Source: Clostridia bacterium (GTDB lineage Bacteria > Bacillota > Clostridia > Oscillospirales > Acutalibacteraceae). Taken from it: a DNA stretch of 35,461 nucleotides. The notes below the pieces were generated by a model, which was not told where the DNA came from, made no database searches, and saw only the letters and a program-made list of their open reading frames with translations. This document shows positions 23,018 to 31,529 of this stretch, in pieces. The DNA lies in contig JAGAPJ010000039.1 of the NCBI GenBank assembly GCA_017623315.1, positions 1 through 35,461 on the forward strand, in the 5' to 3' direction. Position numbers and translations under genes: made by a program. Position 1 is the first letter of the stretch; the number at the start of each line of letters is the position of its first letter.

Positions 23018-24394
23018 TTAATTTATTTTAGGAAGACTTGCCGCTGCAACCGACTGACCAACACGACGTGCTTTTTCATCGGGGATATGGAGCTGGCACT
23101 TTTGTGCGAGTTCGGGGAATTCTTCAGCGATAACTTGGTTTGCACGGTCAAGAATAATTTCGCCGCCCTTACCCGAGGTAACACGACCCATAATAAGCAC
23201 GTGCTTAATATCATAGAAAATGCTGTAATAAGCAATAGCATAACCGAAGTATACACCAATAGTATCGTAAATAGCGGCGGCGCGGGGGTCGCCTTTTTCC
23301 ATAAGCCCTTGAACAACCTTTAATTTTTCAGCGGGTGAAAGCGCTTCGTCAAGCTCGATACCTGCAGCGGGAGCAAGCTTAATTACGCCGTCTTGTGAGA
23401 AATACTTAACACCGCAGCCATAGTCGCCCGACCATTCGTCAACCATTGCATCCTTTGAAAAGTCAACAGGAGCAAATGCAAATTCGTTAAGCCAACCGGT
23501 AATATTACCGTTATTATCAACATAGCCTGCGGCTTCACTTGTACCCATTGCAATACCTAAAACACCGTTGTCTTCAAGTGACATTGCACCTGCCAATGCA
23601 GTAACGTCGCCGTCGTTTGCAACCTCAAGCGGCACGTCGCCAAATTCTTTTGCAATGTCGATATACATGGTTTTAACACGCTTTTCAAATTCGTCCTTGG
23701 GAACCTTAATGAAAAGTGATGCTACCATTATTTTATTATCAATGTAAACACCTGCAGAAGAAACGCCGATAGCGTCAACGCGGGGCATATGTTCAGCAGC
23801 CGACTTCATAGCCGATAATATTCCATCATATTGATACTGAGGGTCAGCGTTTAACTTTGGAAACCAAACAACTTCTTCACTGTAAACGCTTTCGCCGTTA
23901 ATTACTGCGCTAACCTTACGGTCAGAACCGCCAGCGTCAAAGCCGATACGACAACCGTCTAGATGGCGGCCAACAGGGGCTGCACCTTCGTTGTCCTTGG
24001 GTGCTTCTTCGATAGGTACCCAAACAACTTCAAATTCTTTTTCGTAAACGCCTGCCATAAAATCGTTATCGAAGGCGCGTGTGCCGTCCTTAGCATAAGC
24101 CTTTGCAATGCCATCATATACGGTTTTAGAGCCTGCAATAATTACCTTATAACCGCCACGGAACCACAAAAGTGATTTTACAATACGTTCAATCATATCA
24201 ATGTTTTCTTGGTCCTTACCACTACCTTCGGGGAAAACGACTGTTTCAAAGGTAGAAATGTAACCGTTATTACGCTCAATACCAATTATAAGCTTTTCAC
24301 CGCCCGCTGCAGTAGCATCGGCAATAAAATCACGGTATACAACCGACATAGGCATAAAGTCGGGGTCAAGTTTAGCATTAAATTTAAGTTTCAT
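23018..24394 (-). CDS. ROK-like/ASKHA putative sugar kinase
   Basis: A 458-residue protein, longer than usual ROK kinases (about 300). The nucleotide-binding phosphate loop appears as RIGFDAGGSDRKVSAVING (about 169-187), and the catalytic Asp region as EVANDGDVTALAGA (about 258-271), followed by GIAMGTSEAAGYV. The first 150 residues form an extra domain with no family I recognise. The ROK zinc motif is not seen. Its start codon overlaps nagA by 11 nt and its GGAGG lies inside nagA, so the two are coupled. Phosphorylation of an amino sugar such as N-acetylglucosamine is a reasonable guess; substrate is unknown. Confidence 0.7.
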   Translation of the reverse strand: MKLKFNAKLDPDFMPMSVVYRDFIADATAAGGEKLIIGIERNNGYISTFETVVFPEGSGKDQENIDMIERIVKSLLWFRGGYKVIIAGSKTVYDGIAKAYAKDGTRAFDNDFMAGVYEKEFEVVWVPIEEAPKDNEGAAPVGRHLDGCRIGFDAGGSDRKVSAVINGESVYSEEVVWFPKLNADPQYQYDGILSAMKSAAEHMPRVDAIGVSSAGVYIDNKIMVASLFIKVPKDEFEKRVKTMYIDIAKEFGDVPLEVANDGDVTALAGAMSLEDNGVLGIAMGTSEAAGYVDNNGNITGWLNEFAFAPVDFSKDAMVDEWSGDYGCGVKYFSQDGVIKLAPAAGIELDEALSPAEKLKVVQGLMEKGDPRAAAIYDTIGVYFGYAIAYYSIFYDIKHVLIMGRVTSGKGGEIILDRANQVIAEEFPELAQKCQLHIPDEKARRVGQSVAAASLPKIN

Positions 24395-25523
24395 ATCTTA
24401 TTTCTCCTCCAATAATGGTTTTAAGTATATTAAAATCACCGTCGGTGATAATAATATCAGCATCCTTACCTGCGTCTAATGAGCCCTTACGGTCATCTAC
24501 ACCGATAGCACGTGCAGGGGCAAGGCTTGCAGCCGAAACAATTTTCCAAAACGGCAAATCGGTATTATCCCTAAAGTTTTTAATAGCGTTGTTAAGTTTT
24601 AACACGCTGCCCGCAATTGTACCGTCTTCCAAAAGGCACTGAATACCCTTAACAATAATCGGTTGACCGCCCAAGGTATATTCACCGTCAGGCATACCAC
24701 CGGCACGGGTACAATCGGTTATAAGCACCAGGTTATCACCCTTAATACGTGCGATAAGCTCGAAAAGACCTTTATGTACGTGGAAGGTATCGGCAATAAG
24801 CTCTGTAGTAACGTTTTCTAAAAGAGCCGCACCAACAACACCGGGGTTGCGGTGGTGAAGCGGTGTTTGTGCATTGAAAAGGTGGGTTATGTGTGAAGCA
24901 CCTGCCTCGATACCTGCCATTGACTGCTCAAAGGTAGCATCACTATGACCGATAGAAACCCTAACATTGCATTTTTCACAAATTTCTTTTATAGCTTCAC
25001 AGCCGTTTTCCATTTCAGGTGCCATAGTTGCAACCGAAATTATATCAGCATTATCAATAATAAACTGTGCGTCAGGCTTTTTAATGTGCTCGCCTGCCTG
25101 TGCGCCCTTTTTGTTGGGGTTAATATAAGGGCCTTCAAGATTTACGCCTAAGATTTCAGCACCCTGCCAGGTTTTGCTTTGTTCTTTAAGTGAACGCACA
25201 ACCTCCAAAGCAGTATTAATTTCTTCACTTGACACAGTCATAGTGGTAGGGCACCAAGAGGTAACACCGTTTTTCATAATACCGTTTGCCATTTTAAAAA
25301 TACCGTCTGCCTTACCGTCGGAGGTATCCTCACCTAAATAGCCGTGAATATGAATATCCACAAGACCGGGAGCAACCCATCCGCCGTTTGCGTCAATTAC
25401 TTCGGCACCTGCGGGAATTTCTTCCACAGCTGTAAACCCGCAAATTTTGTTATCATACGCCAAAACAACATTTTCTAAAATCCCGTCAGGCAAAATATAC
25501 TTACCGTTTTTAATATATTTCAT
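24384..25523 (-). CDS. nagA: N-acetylglucosamine-6-phosphate deacetylase
   Basis: A 379-residue NagA of the amidohydrolase superfamily, removing acetate from GlcNAc-6-phosphate. Metal and substrate motifs are in order: VDIHIHGY near residue 57, NLEGPYINPNKKGA, IGHSDAT, HLFNAQTPLHHR and the catalytic Asp in ITDCTRAGG. The ATG at 25523 has GGAGG 11 nt upstream; a GTG two codons earlier is an alternative with 5-nt spacing. It forms an operon with the kinase-like gene. NagB and a transporter are not in the window. Confidence 0.95.
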   Translation of the reverse strand: MKYIKNGKYILPDGILENVVLAYDNKICGFTAVEEIPAGAEVIDANGGWVAPGLVDIHIHGYLGEDTSDGKADGIFKMANGIMKNGVTSWCPTTMTVSSEEINTALEVVRSLKEQSKTWQGAEILGVNLEGPYINPNKKGAQAGEHIKKPDAQFIIDNADIISVATMAPEMENGCEAIKEICEKCNVRVSIGHSDATFEQSMAGIEAGASHITHLFNAQTPLHHRNPGVVGAALLENVTTELIADTFHVHKGLFELIARIKGDNLVLITDCTRAGGMPDGEYTLGGQPIIVKGIQCLLEDGTIAGSVLKLNNAIKNFRDNTDLPFWKIVSAASLAPARAIGVDDRKGSLDAGKDADIIITDGDFNILKTIIGGEIRYET

Positions 25524-25551
25524 AATCACATATACCTCCCATTCTATTTCA

Positions 25552-25579
25552 AGTATAACATTTTCTACTTTGAATACAA
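25552..25579 (-). promoter_or_regulatory. Promoter of nagA operon
   Basis: TTGTAT (25574-25579), 16 nt, TATACT (25552-25557) with TG extension, on the minus strand and divergent to the glucokinase promoter. Confidence 0.55.
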
Positions 25580-25619
25580 TATGATAATCGTGAAATTTTA
25601 TATATAATCTAATATTTTG

Positions 25620-25648
25620 TTTACTTTTATTACCATATTTGGTATAAT
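25620..25648 (+). promoter_or_regulatory. Promoter of the ROK glucokinase gene
   Basis: TTTACT (25620-25625), 17 nt, TATAAT (25643-25648), 30 nt before the start codon, with AAAGGAAG as ribosome site. Confidence 0.65.
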
Positions 25649-25678
25649 AACTTTAACTTATAAAGGAAGTGATTTTTT

Positions 25679-26632
25679 ATGTATTATATTGGTGTAGACT
25701 TGGGCGGCACAAATATTGCCGTTGGTCTTTTAGATGAAAACTTCAAAATTATTGCAAAGGAAAAATGCTCTACAAAAACCGAACGCGATATAAGCGAAAT
25801 TATGGACGATATGGGCAACCTTTGCAAATTACTTATGGATAAAAATAACCTTACAACCGATGATATTGCATATATCGGTATAGCAACACCCGGCTCGGTT
25901 AACCCCGCAGCAGGCATAGTTATTTATTCCAACAATGTAAAGATGGAAAATTACCCCATATCAGCCGAACTTTCAGCCCGTACAGGTGTTAAAAAGGTTT
26001 TGGTTGAAAACGACGCTAATGCCGCAGCATTAGGCGAAGCACTTATGGGTGCAGGCAAAGGTAACGATAATGTTATTATGATAACCCTTGGCACAGGTGT
26101 TGGCGGGGGTATTGTTATTAACCGAAAGCTTTACTCGGGCTTTAACTATTCCGGCGGTGAGCTTGGTCACATTGTTATTGAAACCAACGGTCGCACTTGT
26201 AGCTGCGGTCGAAAAGGCTGTTGGGAAGCATACAGTTCGGCAACAGGCCTTAAAAATATGACCAAGGACAAAATGCTTGCAACCAAAGACACTATTATGT
26301 GGGAAATGGTTGAAAACAACCTTGAAAATGTTAGCGGTCGCACTGCTTTTGATGCCGCTAAAAAAGGCGACAAAGCAGGCAAAGAGGTTGTGGATGAATA
26401 TATTTCTTACCTTGCTTGCGGTATTGCAAATATGATTAACATTTTCCAACCCAACGTGCTTTGCATTGGCGGCGGTGTTTGTGGCGAGGGTGACTATCTC
26501 TTAAAGCCCCTTATCGAGCTTGAAAGAAGTCAGGAATACGGCAACAAGCAGCGTACCGAATTTACCGAAATTAAAATTGCCGAGCTTGGCAACGATGCAG
26601 GCATTATCGGCGCAGGTCTTTTGGGACAGTAA
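25679..26632 (+). CDS. glcK: ROK family glucokinase
   Basis: A 317-residue ROK kinase: ATP motif GVDLGGTNIAVGLLD (5-19), catalytic Asp in VENDANAAALGEA (about 112-124), LGTGVGGGIV, the ROK zinc site GHIVIETNGRTCSCGRKGCWE (His plus three Cys, listed here at about 160-180), and a C-terminal GGGVCGEG adenosine motif. Glucose is the usual substrate of this subgroup, but N-acetylmannosamine or GlcNAc are alternatives given the divergent nagA. A terminator follows at 26775. Confidence 0.9.
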   Translation: MYYIGVDLGGTNIAVGLLDENFKIIAKEKCSTKTERDISEIMDDMGNLCKLLMDKNNLTTDDIAYIGIATPGSVNPAAGIVIYSNNVKMENYPISAELSARTGVKKVLVENDANAAALGEALMGAGKGNDNVIMITLGTGVGGGIVINRKLYSGFNYSGGELGHIVIETNGRTCSCGRKGCWEAYSSATGLKNMTKDKMLATKDTIMWEMVENNLENVSGRTAFDAAKKGDKAGKEVVDEYISYLACGIANMINIFQPNVLCIGGGVCGEGDYLLKPLIELERSQEYGNKQRTEFTEIKIAELGNDAGIIGAGLLGQ

Positions 26633-26644
26633 AATTTTTAAATA

Positions 26645-26770
26645 ATTAAGAGGTCACTTTTCGAGGCGCACTCCATAAGAACATGTCCTCAGTTATATTC
26701 GCCTGACGGCGAGTAATATTGTCCTTCAGACAGTTGAAGGGGCGAATATAATATTACTGAAATCGTTAGT
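26645..26770 (+). other. Structured intergenic segment with nested hairpins
   Basis: After the glucokinase stop there is an outer inverted repeat TTATATTCGCC / GGCGAATATAA (about 26693-26750). It encloses CGCC-TGA-CGGCG and CCTTC...GAAGG hairpins. Before it lies a GAGG...CCTC paired segment. The pattern resembles a folded RNA or composite palindromic repeat; I cannot name it. It lies before the terminator and so would be transcribed with the glucokinase mRNA. Confidence 0.4.
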
Positions 26771-26774
26771 TTTC

Positions 26775-26805
26775 AAAGACACTTTCACATAGAAAGTGTC
26801 TTTTT
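26775..26805 (+). terminator. Terminator after the glucokinase gene
   Basis: Stem AAAGACACTTT / AAAGTGTCTTT with a 7-nt loop and T run, about 140 nt after the stop. Confidence 0.85.
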
Positions 26806-26822
26806 CATTACAAAAGAAAATA

Positions 26823-26850
26823 GGAGAACACTTCTTTATGAAGTGTCTCC
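26823..26850 (-). terminator. Terminator of the Veg-family gene
   Basis: GGAGA(A)CACTTC pairs with GAAGTGTCTCC (one bulge); on the minus strand T-rich sequence follows. It lies 21 nt beyond the stop codon. Confidence 0.6.
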
Positions 26851-26870
26851 CATTGGATCGGTCTTTCTGT

Positions 26871-27110
26871 TTAAAATTCTTCAATTTTCACACAGCTAGT
26901 TAACAAGTCAGTATATTGTAACGAATAGCTTACCGGTCTTTCAATATCAATTTGTTCAATCATAAAAATATGCGGATAAACTCCCTTTATAACACAAACA
27001 GCGTTTTCTAAATGAATTCGCGGATGCGAAAGTATGATTGAAACGTGAATTTCATTTCCTTCTAAAAACAATTCGTTAATTCTGGCTTTAATCCTTTCCA
27101 TTGCGGTCAT
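26871..27110 (-). CDS. veg: Veg family protein
   Basis: A 79-residue protein resembling Bacillus Veg (DUF1021): MERIKARINELFLEGNEI at the N-terminus and YPHIFMIE...RPVSYSLQYTDLLTSCVKI at the C-terminus match the small SH3-like fold. Veg is reported to affect biofilm formation and spore germination in Bacillus; the mechanism is unclear. The ATG at 27110 has AAAGGAGG 10 nt upstream. A strong promoter and a 110-nt leader with a hairpin at the expected 5' end precede it. Confidence 0.85.
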   Translation of the reverse strand: MTAMERIKARINELFLEGNEIHVSIILSHPRIHLENAVCVIKGVYPHIFMIEQIDIERPVSYSLQYTDLLTSCVKIEEF

Positions 27111-27208
27111 TAAAACATATCCTCCTTTTACCATTTTGACAGAGAGATGTCCAAACGATAAACCGACCGATATATCTTAATGTGTTATATCCGTTGGAAA
27201 GCACTCCC

Positions 27209-27226
27209 GTGGCATTTTATTGCCAC
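27209..27226 (-). other. 5'-leader hairpin of veg
   Basis: GTGGCA / TGCCAC hairpin directly downstream of the -10 box, at or just after the expected transcription start. It may protect the mRNA 5' end. No riboswitch class was recognised. Confidence 0.4.
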
Positions 27227-27229
27227 TTA

Positions 27230-27258
27230 ATTATAACATAACTTTTTTAAAATTTCAT
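27230..27258 (-). promoter_or_regulatory. Promoter of veg
   Basis: Extended -10 TGTTATAAT (TATAAT 27230-27235 on the minus strand) with ATGAAA at 27253-27258 as a weak -35, spacing 17. Confidence 0.5.
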
Positions 27259-27266
27259 ATGTTTTT

Positions 27267-28532
27267 TTATTTTTTCATTACAATTTTATAAAGTTCCTCC
27301 GCCGCCAAGCGCACCTTTGCAACGCTTACCGATTTATCCTTAGGGAAACAATAATAAAGCACCTTGCCGTTACCGATACAAACCATATCGCCGATTTCAT
27401 ACCAATAATAGTCGGAATAAAGCGAATACGAAAGCTCGGGCGCTTGGGTGTAATTTATTTTACCGTCACAGCCTGTTAAGGCAAAGCCGTTTTCGTCGTG
27501 TATAAGGTGACCGCTACCAACGTTATAAATTGCTTTCATATCAGTAAGCATATAAATATCAACGTCACAGTCAAGCAGGTATTTACCCTCAAGTAATTCC
27601 TTGCGTACCTCTTGTCTTTCATAATTATACCAGTCGGGTATATGCGAAAATTCGGTTTCGCCGTTTGTGGCTTTCATAAAACCGTATTCTGTGAGTTCCC
27701 AAACCTTGCCGCAAGCCTTACAGGTAAGGGTTGTCCCCTCGCCTACCGTTTGTCCCTCAGCCTGACAGTGTGGGCATTTATATAAAACACGGTGCAAATA
27801 ATCTGCCCTGAATTTTTCGCTAATTTTAATTCGGTTTTCCTGTTGCCACTTAAAATTATCGAATTTAAACTTTTCACCAATAATTTCATTTATTTCATTA
27901 TGTGAAAGAGTTTCTATTTGATCTGGGGTTAAAATACATTCAACCTCGGCTGAAATTTTAACATTGCGTCTTTGAAGGTTATTGTAAAGCGGCTGATGTG
28001 AAAACGCCCCCTTGGTTGTTATCATAACAACAGGTACGCCAAGCTTTTTAACAAGCTTACCTAGGCTTTCAGGCAGAGTGGTTGCCGTACCATCAAAGCT
28101 ATAGCTTGCTTCTGGGTACATTAAAACCGAAATTTTATTTTTTCTTATACTGTGAAAAATATCTCGCACCAAAACACTGTCGCTTACAAACTTTTGGGTT
28201 GGGATACAACCAATAGTTTTCATTAAAAGGTTTTTGCCTACAAACCCGTCGGACGTCATAATAATGCTGTATCTTTTAGGCCATAAGATTGTTGAGGCGA
28301 TTTGCAGGTCAATAAATGCCGAATGGTTCATAAGGTAAAGACAGGGCTGCTTTTTTGAAATCTTGTCCATATTCTTTTTAGTATATTTAAAGCCACGCGG
28401 TAAAAGTGTAAAATACGATAAAACCCTTATAAGCGTTTGCATAACAAAAAACGGCTTAATAGGTTTTTTGTGGTTTTTTTCCACCCTTTTTATCGCCTCG
28501 TCATAGGTTTTAACCTTAACAGTTGTTTTCAT
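27267..28532 (-). CDS. PlsC-like acyltransferase with C-terminal zinc-ribbon region
   Basis: A 421-residue protein. Residues 55-240 show the 1-acylglycerol-3-phosphate acyltransferase pattern: catalytic MNHSAFIDLQ (NHx4D), the PEASYSFDG block (in place of PEGTRS) and VPVVMITTKGAF. After it comes a zinc ribbon (CPHCQAEG...CKACGKVW, about 255-282) and a 140-residue beta-rich tail of unknown function. It probably acylates a lysophospholipid or a related alcohol at the membrane. AAGGGG lies 9 nt before the ATG. The ribbon and tail are unlike housekeeping PlsC, which is about 200-250 residues. Confidence 0.75.
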   Translation of the reverse strand: MKTTVKVKTYDEAIKRVEKNHKKPIKPFFVMQTLIRVLSYFTLLPRGFKYTKKNMDKISKKQPCLYLMNHSAFIDLQIASTILWPKRYSIIMTSDGFVGKNLLMKTIGCIPTQKFVSDSVLVRDIFHSIRKNKISVLMYPEASYSFDGTATTLPESLGKLVKKLGVPVVMITTKGAFSHQPLYNNLQRRNVKISAEVECILTPDQIETLSHNEINEIIGEKFKFDNFKWQQENRIKISEKFRADYLHRVLYKCPHCQAEGQTVGEGTTLTCKACGKVWELTEYGFMKATNGETEFSHIPDWYNYERQEVRKELLEGKYLLDCDVDIYMLTDMKAIYNVGSGHLIHDENGFALTGCDGKINYTQAPELSYSLYSDYYWYEIGDMVCIGNGKVLYYCFPKDKSVSVAKVRLAAEELYKIVMKK

Positions 28533-28563
28533 AGCTTTAACCCCTTAAAACTTTGTTAGTTAT

Positions 28564-28592
28564 AATATACCATTTTACGACAGCTTTTTCAA
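28564..28592 (-). promoter_or_regulatory. Promoter of the PlsC-like gene
   Basis: TTGAAA (28587-28592), 17 nt, TATATT (28564-28569) on the minus strand, about 32 nt before the start codon. Confidence 0.65.
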
Positions 28593-28723
28593 GTAAATAA
28601 GATATCTACCCACACGAGAGTACCCAATTTAACTGTAGAGTTTATTTATGATGTATTAGAGTGTAAAAACTTTTAGTTTGTGGCATAATTATACCAAACA
28701 CATAAAAAGGAATTAGGTATTTT

Positions 28724-29554
28724 ATGAACTACAAAATTGTTGCCGATTCTTCGGCAGATAAAATCAACATAACAGGCGTACCCACCGCATCTGCACCGCT
28801 TAAAATTATCACAAGTGAACAGGAATTTATTGACAACGACAATCTAAACGCCGATGAAATGGTGGCGTATTTAAAGAACTATTCAGGCAAATCATCCACC
28901 GCCTGCCCAGGCGTTAACGACTGGCTTACCGAATTCGGCAACAGCGAAAATATTTTTTGCATAACAATTTCTTCCAACCTTTCGGGCAGCTTTAATTCGG
29001 CTTGTCTTGCCGCAAGCGAATATGAAACACAGCACCCCGACCGCAACGTTTTTGTTATTGACTCGCTTTCAACAGGCGGCGAAATGCAGCTAATTATTGA
29101 AAGGCTTGAAGAATTAATTTTAAGCGGTATTTCTTTTGATGAAATTTGCAAAAAAATAACCGAATACCAACAAAGCACAGGGCTTTTATTTATGCTTCGG
29201 TCACTTAAAAACCTAGCCAATAACGGACGTGTAAGTCACGCAGTTGCAAAAATTTCGGGCATTTTGGGTATTAGAATAATTGGTCTTGCAAGTGATGAAG
29301 GCCGCCTTGACATAACCGATAAAAGCCGAGGTGATAAAAAGGCGCTTGCATCCATTATTGAACGAATGAAAACGGCAGGCTGTAAAAACGGCAAAATTAG
29401 AATATCGCACTGCCAAAACGAAGAATTTGCCGAAACGCTAAAAAACGAATTTGAAAAAGCGTTTAATACAACCGATATTAAAATCTGCAAAACAGGTGGG
29501 CTTTGCAGCTTTTATGCTGAAAACGGCGGTATTATAATTGGGTTTGAAAAATAA
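28724..29554 (+). CDS. DegV family fatty-acid-binding protein
   Basis: A 276-residue DegV protein: the N-terminal KIVADSSAD, STACPGVNDWL, the lipid-binding TISSNLSGSFNSA segment (about 81-93), VIDSLSTGGEMQ and LRSLKNLANNGRVS are typical. DegV/FakB proteins bind a fatty acid and may present it to the FakA kinase. It stands opposite the PlsC-like acyltransferase gene, with which it could share lipid metabolism. A CATAAT (28684-28689) may be the -10. The stop codon is the first triplet of intergenic element copy B. Confidence 0.92.
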   Translation: MNYKIVADSSADKINITGVPTASAPLKIITSEQEFIDNDNLNADEMVAYLKNYSGKSSTACPGVNDWLTEFGNSENIFCITISSNLSGSFNSACLAASEYETQHPDRNVFVIDSLSTGGEMQLIIERLEELILSGISFDEICKKITEYQQSTGLLFMLRSLKNLANNGRVSHAVAKISGILGIRIIGLASDEGRLDITDKSRGDKKALASIIERMKTAGCKNGKIRISHCQNEEFAETLKNEFEKAFNTTDIKICKTGGLCSFYAENGGIIIGFEK

Positions 29555-29776
29555 ATTGGGGTTTATAGGGCAAATGCATTTTGAAATTATGGTAGAACCG
29601 ATGCCTCCCTACGAGAGGGAGTTGGATTTTTGCAAAGCAAAAAGGCGGAAGGAGAAAACGCTTTGAAGTATAAATTTCATTGTTTGCGCTCTCCCTCAGT
29701 CAACTCCGTTGACAGCTCCTTCCCAGAGGGAGCCAATGTTATACAAATCTAACATCCCTACAAACTATAATTTGAA
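29552..29776 (+). repeat. Intergenic inverted-end element, copy B
   Basis: It begins TAAATTGGGGTTTATAGGG on the degV stop codon and ends ACTATAATTTGAA 13 nt before the terminator of the convergent NSS gene. The interior holds a long imperfect inverted repeat built on CTCCCTC...GAGGGAG and GTCAACTCCGTTGAC (about 29610-29735), a repeat unit type common in gut Clostridia. It differs from the interiors of copies A and C. Confidence 0.7.
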
Positions 29777-29789
29777 ATAGAACACATAA

Positions 29790-29819
29790 AAAATGCGTGG
29801 TGATAACACCACGCATTTT
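29790..29819 (-). terminator. Terminator of the NSS transporter gene
   Basis: Perfect 13-bp stem AAAATGCGTGGTG / CACCACGCATTTT with ATAA loop. T or A runs on both sides would allow it to work for degV too. Confidence 0.9.
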
Positions 29820-29836
29820 GATTTTTTTATAAACCG

Positions 29837-31249
29837 TTATTTAAACAAGCCAACAATTAAATCAATACCCGTCTTACCGTCGGTATATTCAAAAGTTAAA
29901 AGACCGTAAATCAAAATTACTAGCACGAAAATAGGCAAAATAAACTGCATATAGATGCGCATCCAATTTTGTACCTTGGCACCCTTACCTGTGTTTGCTT
30001 CTTCCCTAAAGTTCTTCCAACCCCAACCGAATTTCCAAGTGCAAAAAACGATGAAGATAATAGCACCGACAGGAAGTAAAATAAAGTTAACAATAAAATC
30101 TTCTAAATCGAGGAAGTTTGTGCCCGCCTTAAATGGAACAAAGCCCGACAAAACGTTAAAGCCAAGCGCACAAGGTAACGATAACACAAAGAGTAAAATA
30201 CCGTTAATAAGACAAGCTTTTTTACGGCTCCACTTAAACATATCCATACTGCAGGCAATAATGTTTTCGAAAACCGCAATAACGGTTGAAAGCGCCGCAA
30301 AGGACATAAACACGAAGAAAAGTGTGCCCCAAATTCTGCCGCCGGGCAAATTGTTGAACACGTTGGGAAGTGTAATGAAGATGAGGTTAGGACCTGCATC
30401 AACAGGAATATTGTAAGCAAAAGCAGCGGGGAAAATAATAAGACCCGATGTAAATGCCACAAATGTGTCAAGTGAAGCAACGTTGATAGCTTCGCCTAAA
30501 AGTGAACGTTTTTTATCAAGATAACTACCAAAAATAGCCATTGAACCTATACCAAGCGACAATGTAAAGAAGGCCTGATTCATAGCGCCAACCACAACAG
30601 AGCCGGGGTTGTTGTTTATAAACTTGTTCCAGTCAGGCAATAAATAGAACTTAAGACCTGCATTGCCACCCTTAAGGAAGCAGCTATTAATTGCAAGTAC
30701 AACCATAATTGCAAGCAAAGCAAGCATTAAATATTTACTTACCTTTTCAACACCCTTGTTTACACCCAAAGCGCAAACGCCAATACCAATTATTACGGCA
30801 ATTGCCATAAACAGCACCATTTGCAACGGGCTTGAAACCATCTCACCAAAAATATTGGGTACGGTTTCAGGTGTGGTGCCAACAAATTTACCGCTTGCCA
30901 TTTTAACGAAGTAGTTAATCATCCAACCGGTAACGGTGGTGTAAAACATCATTAAAATGTAGTTGCCCGCAAAAGCGGCATAACCGTGCCAATGCCATTT
31001 TGAACCTTTGGGTTCTAACTGCTTGTACATTGCGGCAGGGCTTTTTTGTGAAGCACGACCGAGGGCAAATTCCATTGTCATAACAGGAAGACCCATAACA
31101 ATTAAAAAGAACAAATAAATAAGTACAAAAATTGCGCCACCGTATTGACCAACCATCCACGGGAATTTCCAAACGTTACCAATACCTATGGCACAGCCGG
31201 CGCTGAGCAATATAAAGCCCAGACGGCTTGAAAGCTTTTCTCTCTCCAT
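29837..31249 (-). CDS. Neurotransmitter:sodium symporter family transporter
   Basis: A 470-residue membrane protein of the NSS/SNF (LeuT) family. TM1 carries the signature LSSRLGFILLSAGCAIGIGN VWKFPW (about 5-30), with Na+-site glycine turn and unwound helix; TM2 has GLPVMTMEFALGR. About 11-12 helices are expected. It likely imports an amino acid with Na+; tryptophan, tyrosine or leucine are common bacterial substrates, but specificity cannot be read. AGGAGG lies 7 nt before the ATG. Confidence 0.92.
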   Translation of the reverse strand: MEREKLSSRLGFILLSAGCAIGIGNVWKFPWMVGQYGGAIFVLIYLFFLIVMGLPVMTMEFALGRASQKSPAAMYKQLEPKGSKWHWHGYAAFAGNYILMMFYTTVTGWMINYFVKMASGKFVGTTPETVPNIFGEMVSSPLQMVLFMAIAVIIGIGVCALGVNKGVEKVSKYLMLALLAIMVVLAINSCFLKGGNAGLKFYLLPDWNKFINNNPGSVVVGAMNQAFFTLSLGIGSMAIFGSYLDKKRSLLGEAINVASLDTFVAFTSGLIIFPAAFAYNIPVDAGPNLIFITLPNVFNNLPGGRIWGTLFFVFMSFAALSTVIAVFENIIACSMDMFKWSRKKACLINGILLFVLSLPCALGFNVLSGFVPFKAGTNFLDLEDFIVNFILLPVGAIIFIVFCTWKFGWGWKNFREEANTGKGAKVQNWMRIYMQFILPIFVLVILIYGLLTFEYTDGKTGIDLIVGLFK

Positions 31250-31279
31250 AAATAACCTCCTAAGGTTTTATTTAAGATA

Positions 31280-31308
31280 ACTATACCACATATATCTTTT
31301 TTATACAA
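31280..31308 (-). promoter_or_regulatory. Promoter of the NSS transporter gene
   Basis: TTGTAT (31303-31308), 17 nt, TATAGT (31280-31285) on the minus strand, about 30 nt upstream of the start. Confidence 0.55.
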
Positions 31309-31322
31309 GATAAAATTTTTAC

Positions 31323-31351
31323 TTGATTTTTTAAAATCTTTTTGGTATACT
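31323..31351 (+). promoter_or_regulatory. Promoter of tRNA-Ser
   Basis: TTGATT (31323-31328), 17 nt, TATACT (31346-31351), 23 nt before the tRNA. Confidence 0.7.
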
Positions 31352-31374
31352 ATTATGGCATTAATAAAATGTAC

Positions 31375-31466
31375 GCAGAGATGGCTGAGCTGGTCTAAGG
31401 CGCACGATTGGAAATCGTGTGTGTACTAATAATACACCGAGGGTTCGAATCCCTCTCTCTGCGCCA
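31375..31466 (+). tRNA. tRNA-Ser (anticodon GGA)
   Basis: A 92-nt class II tRNA. The acceptor pairs GCAGAGA with TCTCTGC, discriminator G, CCA encoded. The anticodon stem CACGA/TCGTG holds the loop with GGA at 31410-31412. A long variable arm (GTGTGTACTAATAATACAC) is typical of serine. The T arm reads GAGGGTTCGAATCCCTC. It has its own promoter and terminator. Confidence 0.97.
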
Positions 31467-31471
31467 AACAC

Positions 31472-31497
31472 AAAGCACCCTTTGGGGTGCTTTTTTT
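31472..31497 (+). terminator. Terminator of tRNA-Ser
   Basis: Stem AAAGCACCC / GGGGTGCTTT followed by a run of seven T, 5 nt after the CCA end. Confidence 0.9.
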
Positions 31498-31529
31498 GTT
31501 TGGCGCAATGAAGCGCACCTGACGGTGCT

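Noticed and set aside
27111..27235. Riboswitch in the veg leader
   Set aside because: Besides one short hairpin at the 5' end I see no conserved core of a known riboswitch class.
29610..29735. CRISPR-like array inside element copy B
   Set aside because: The repeats are inverted and not regularly spaced direct repeats; no cas genes are present.
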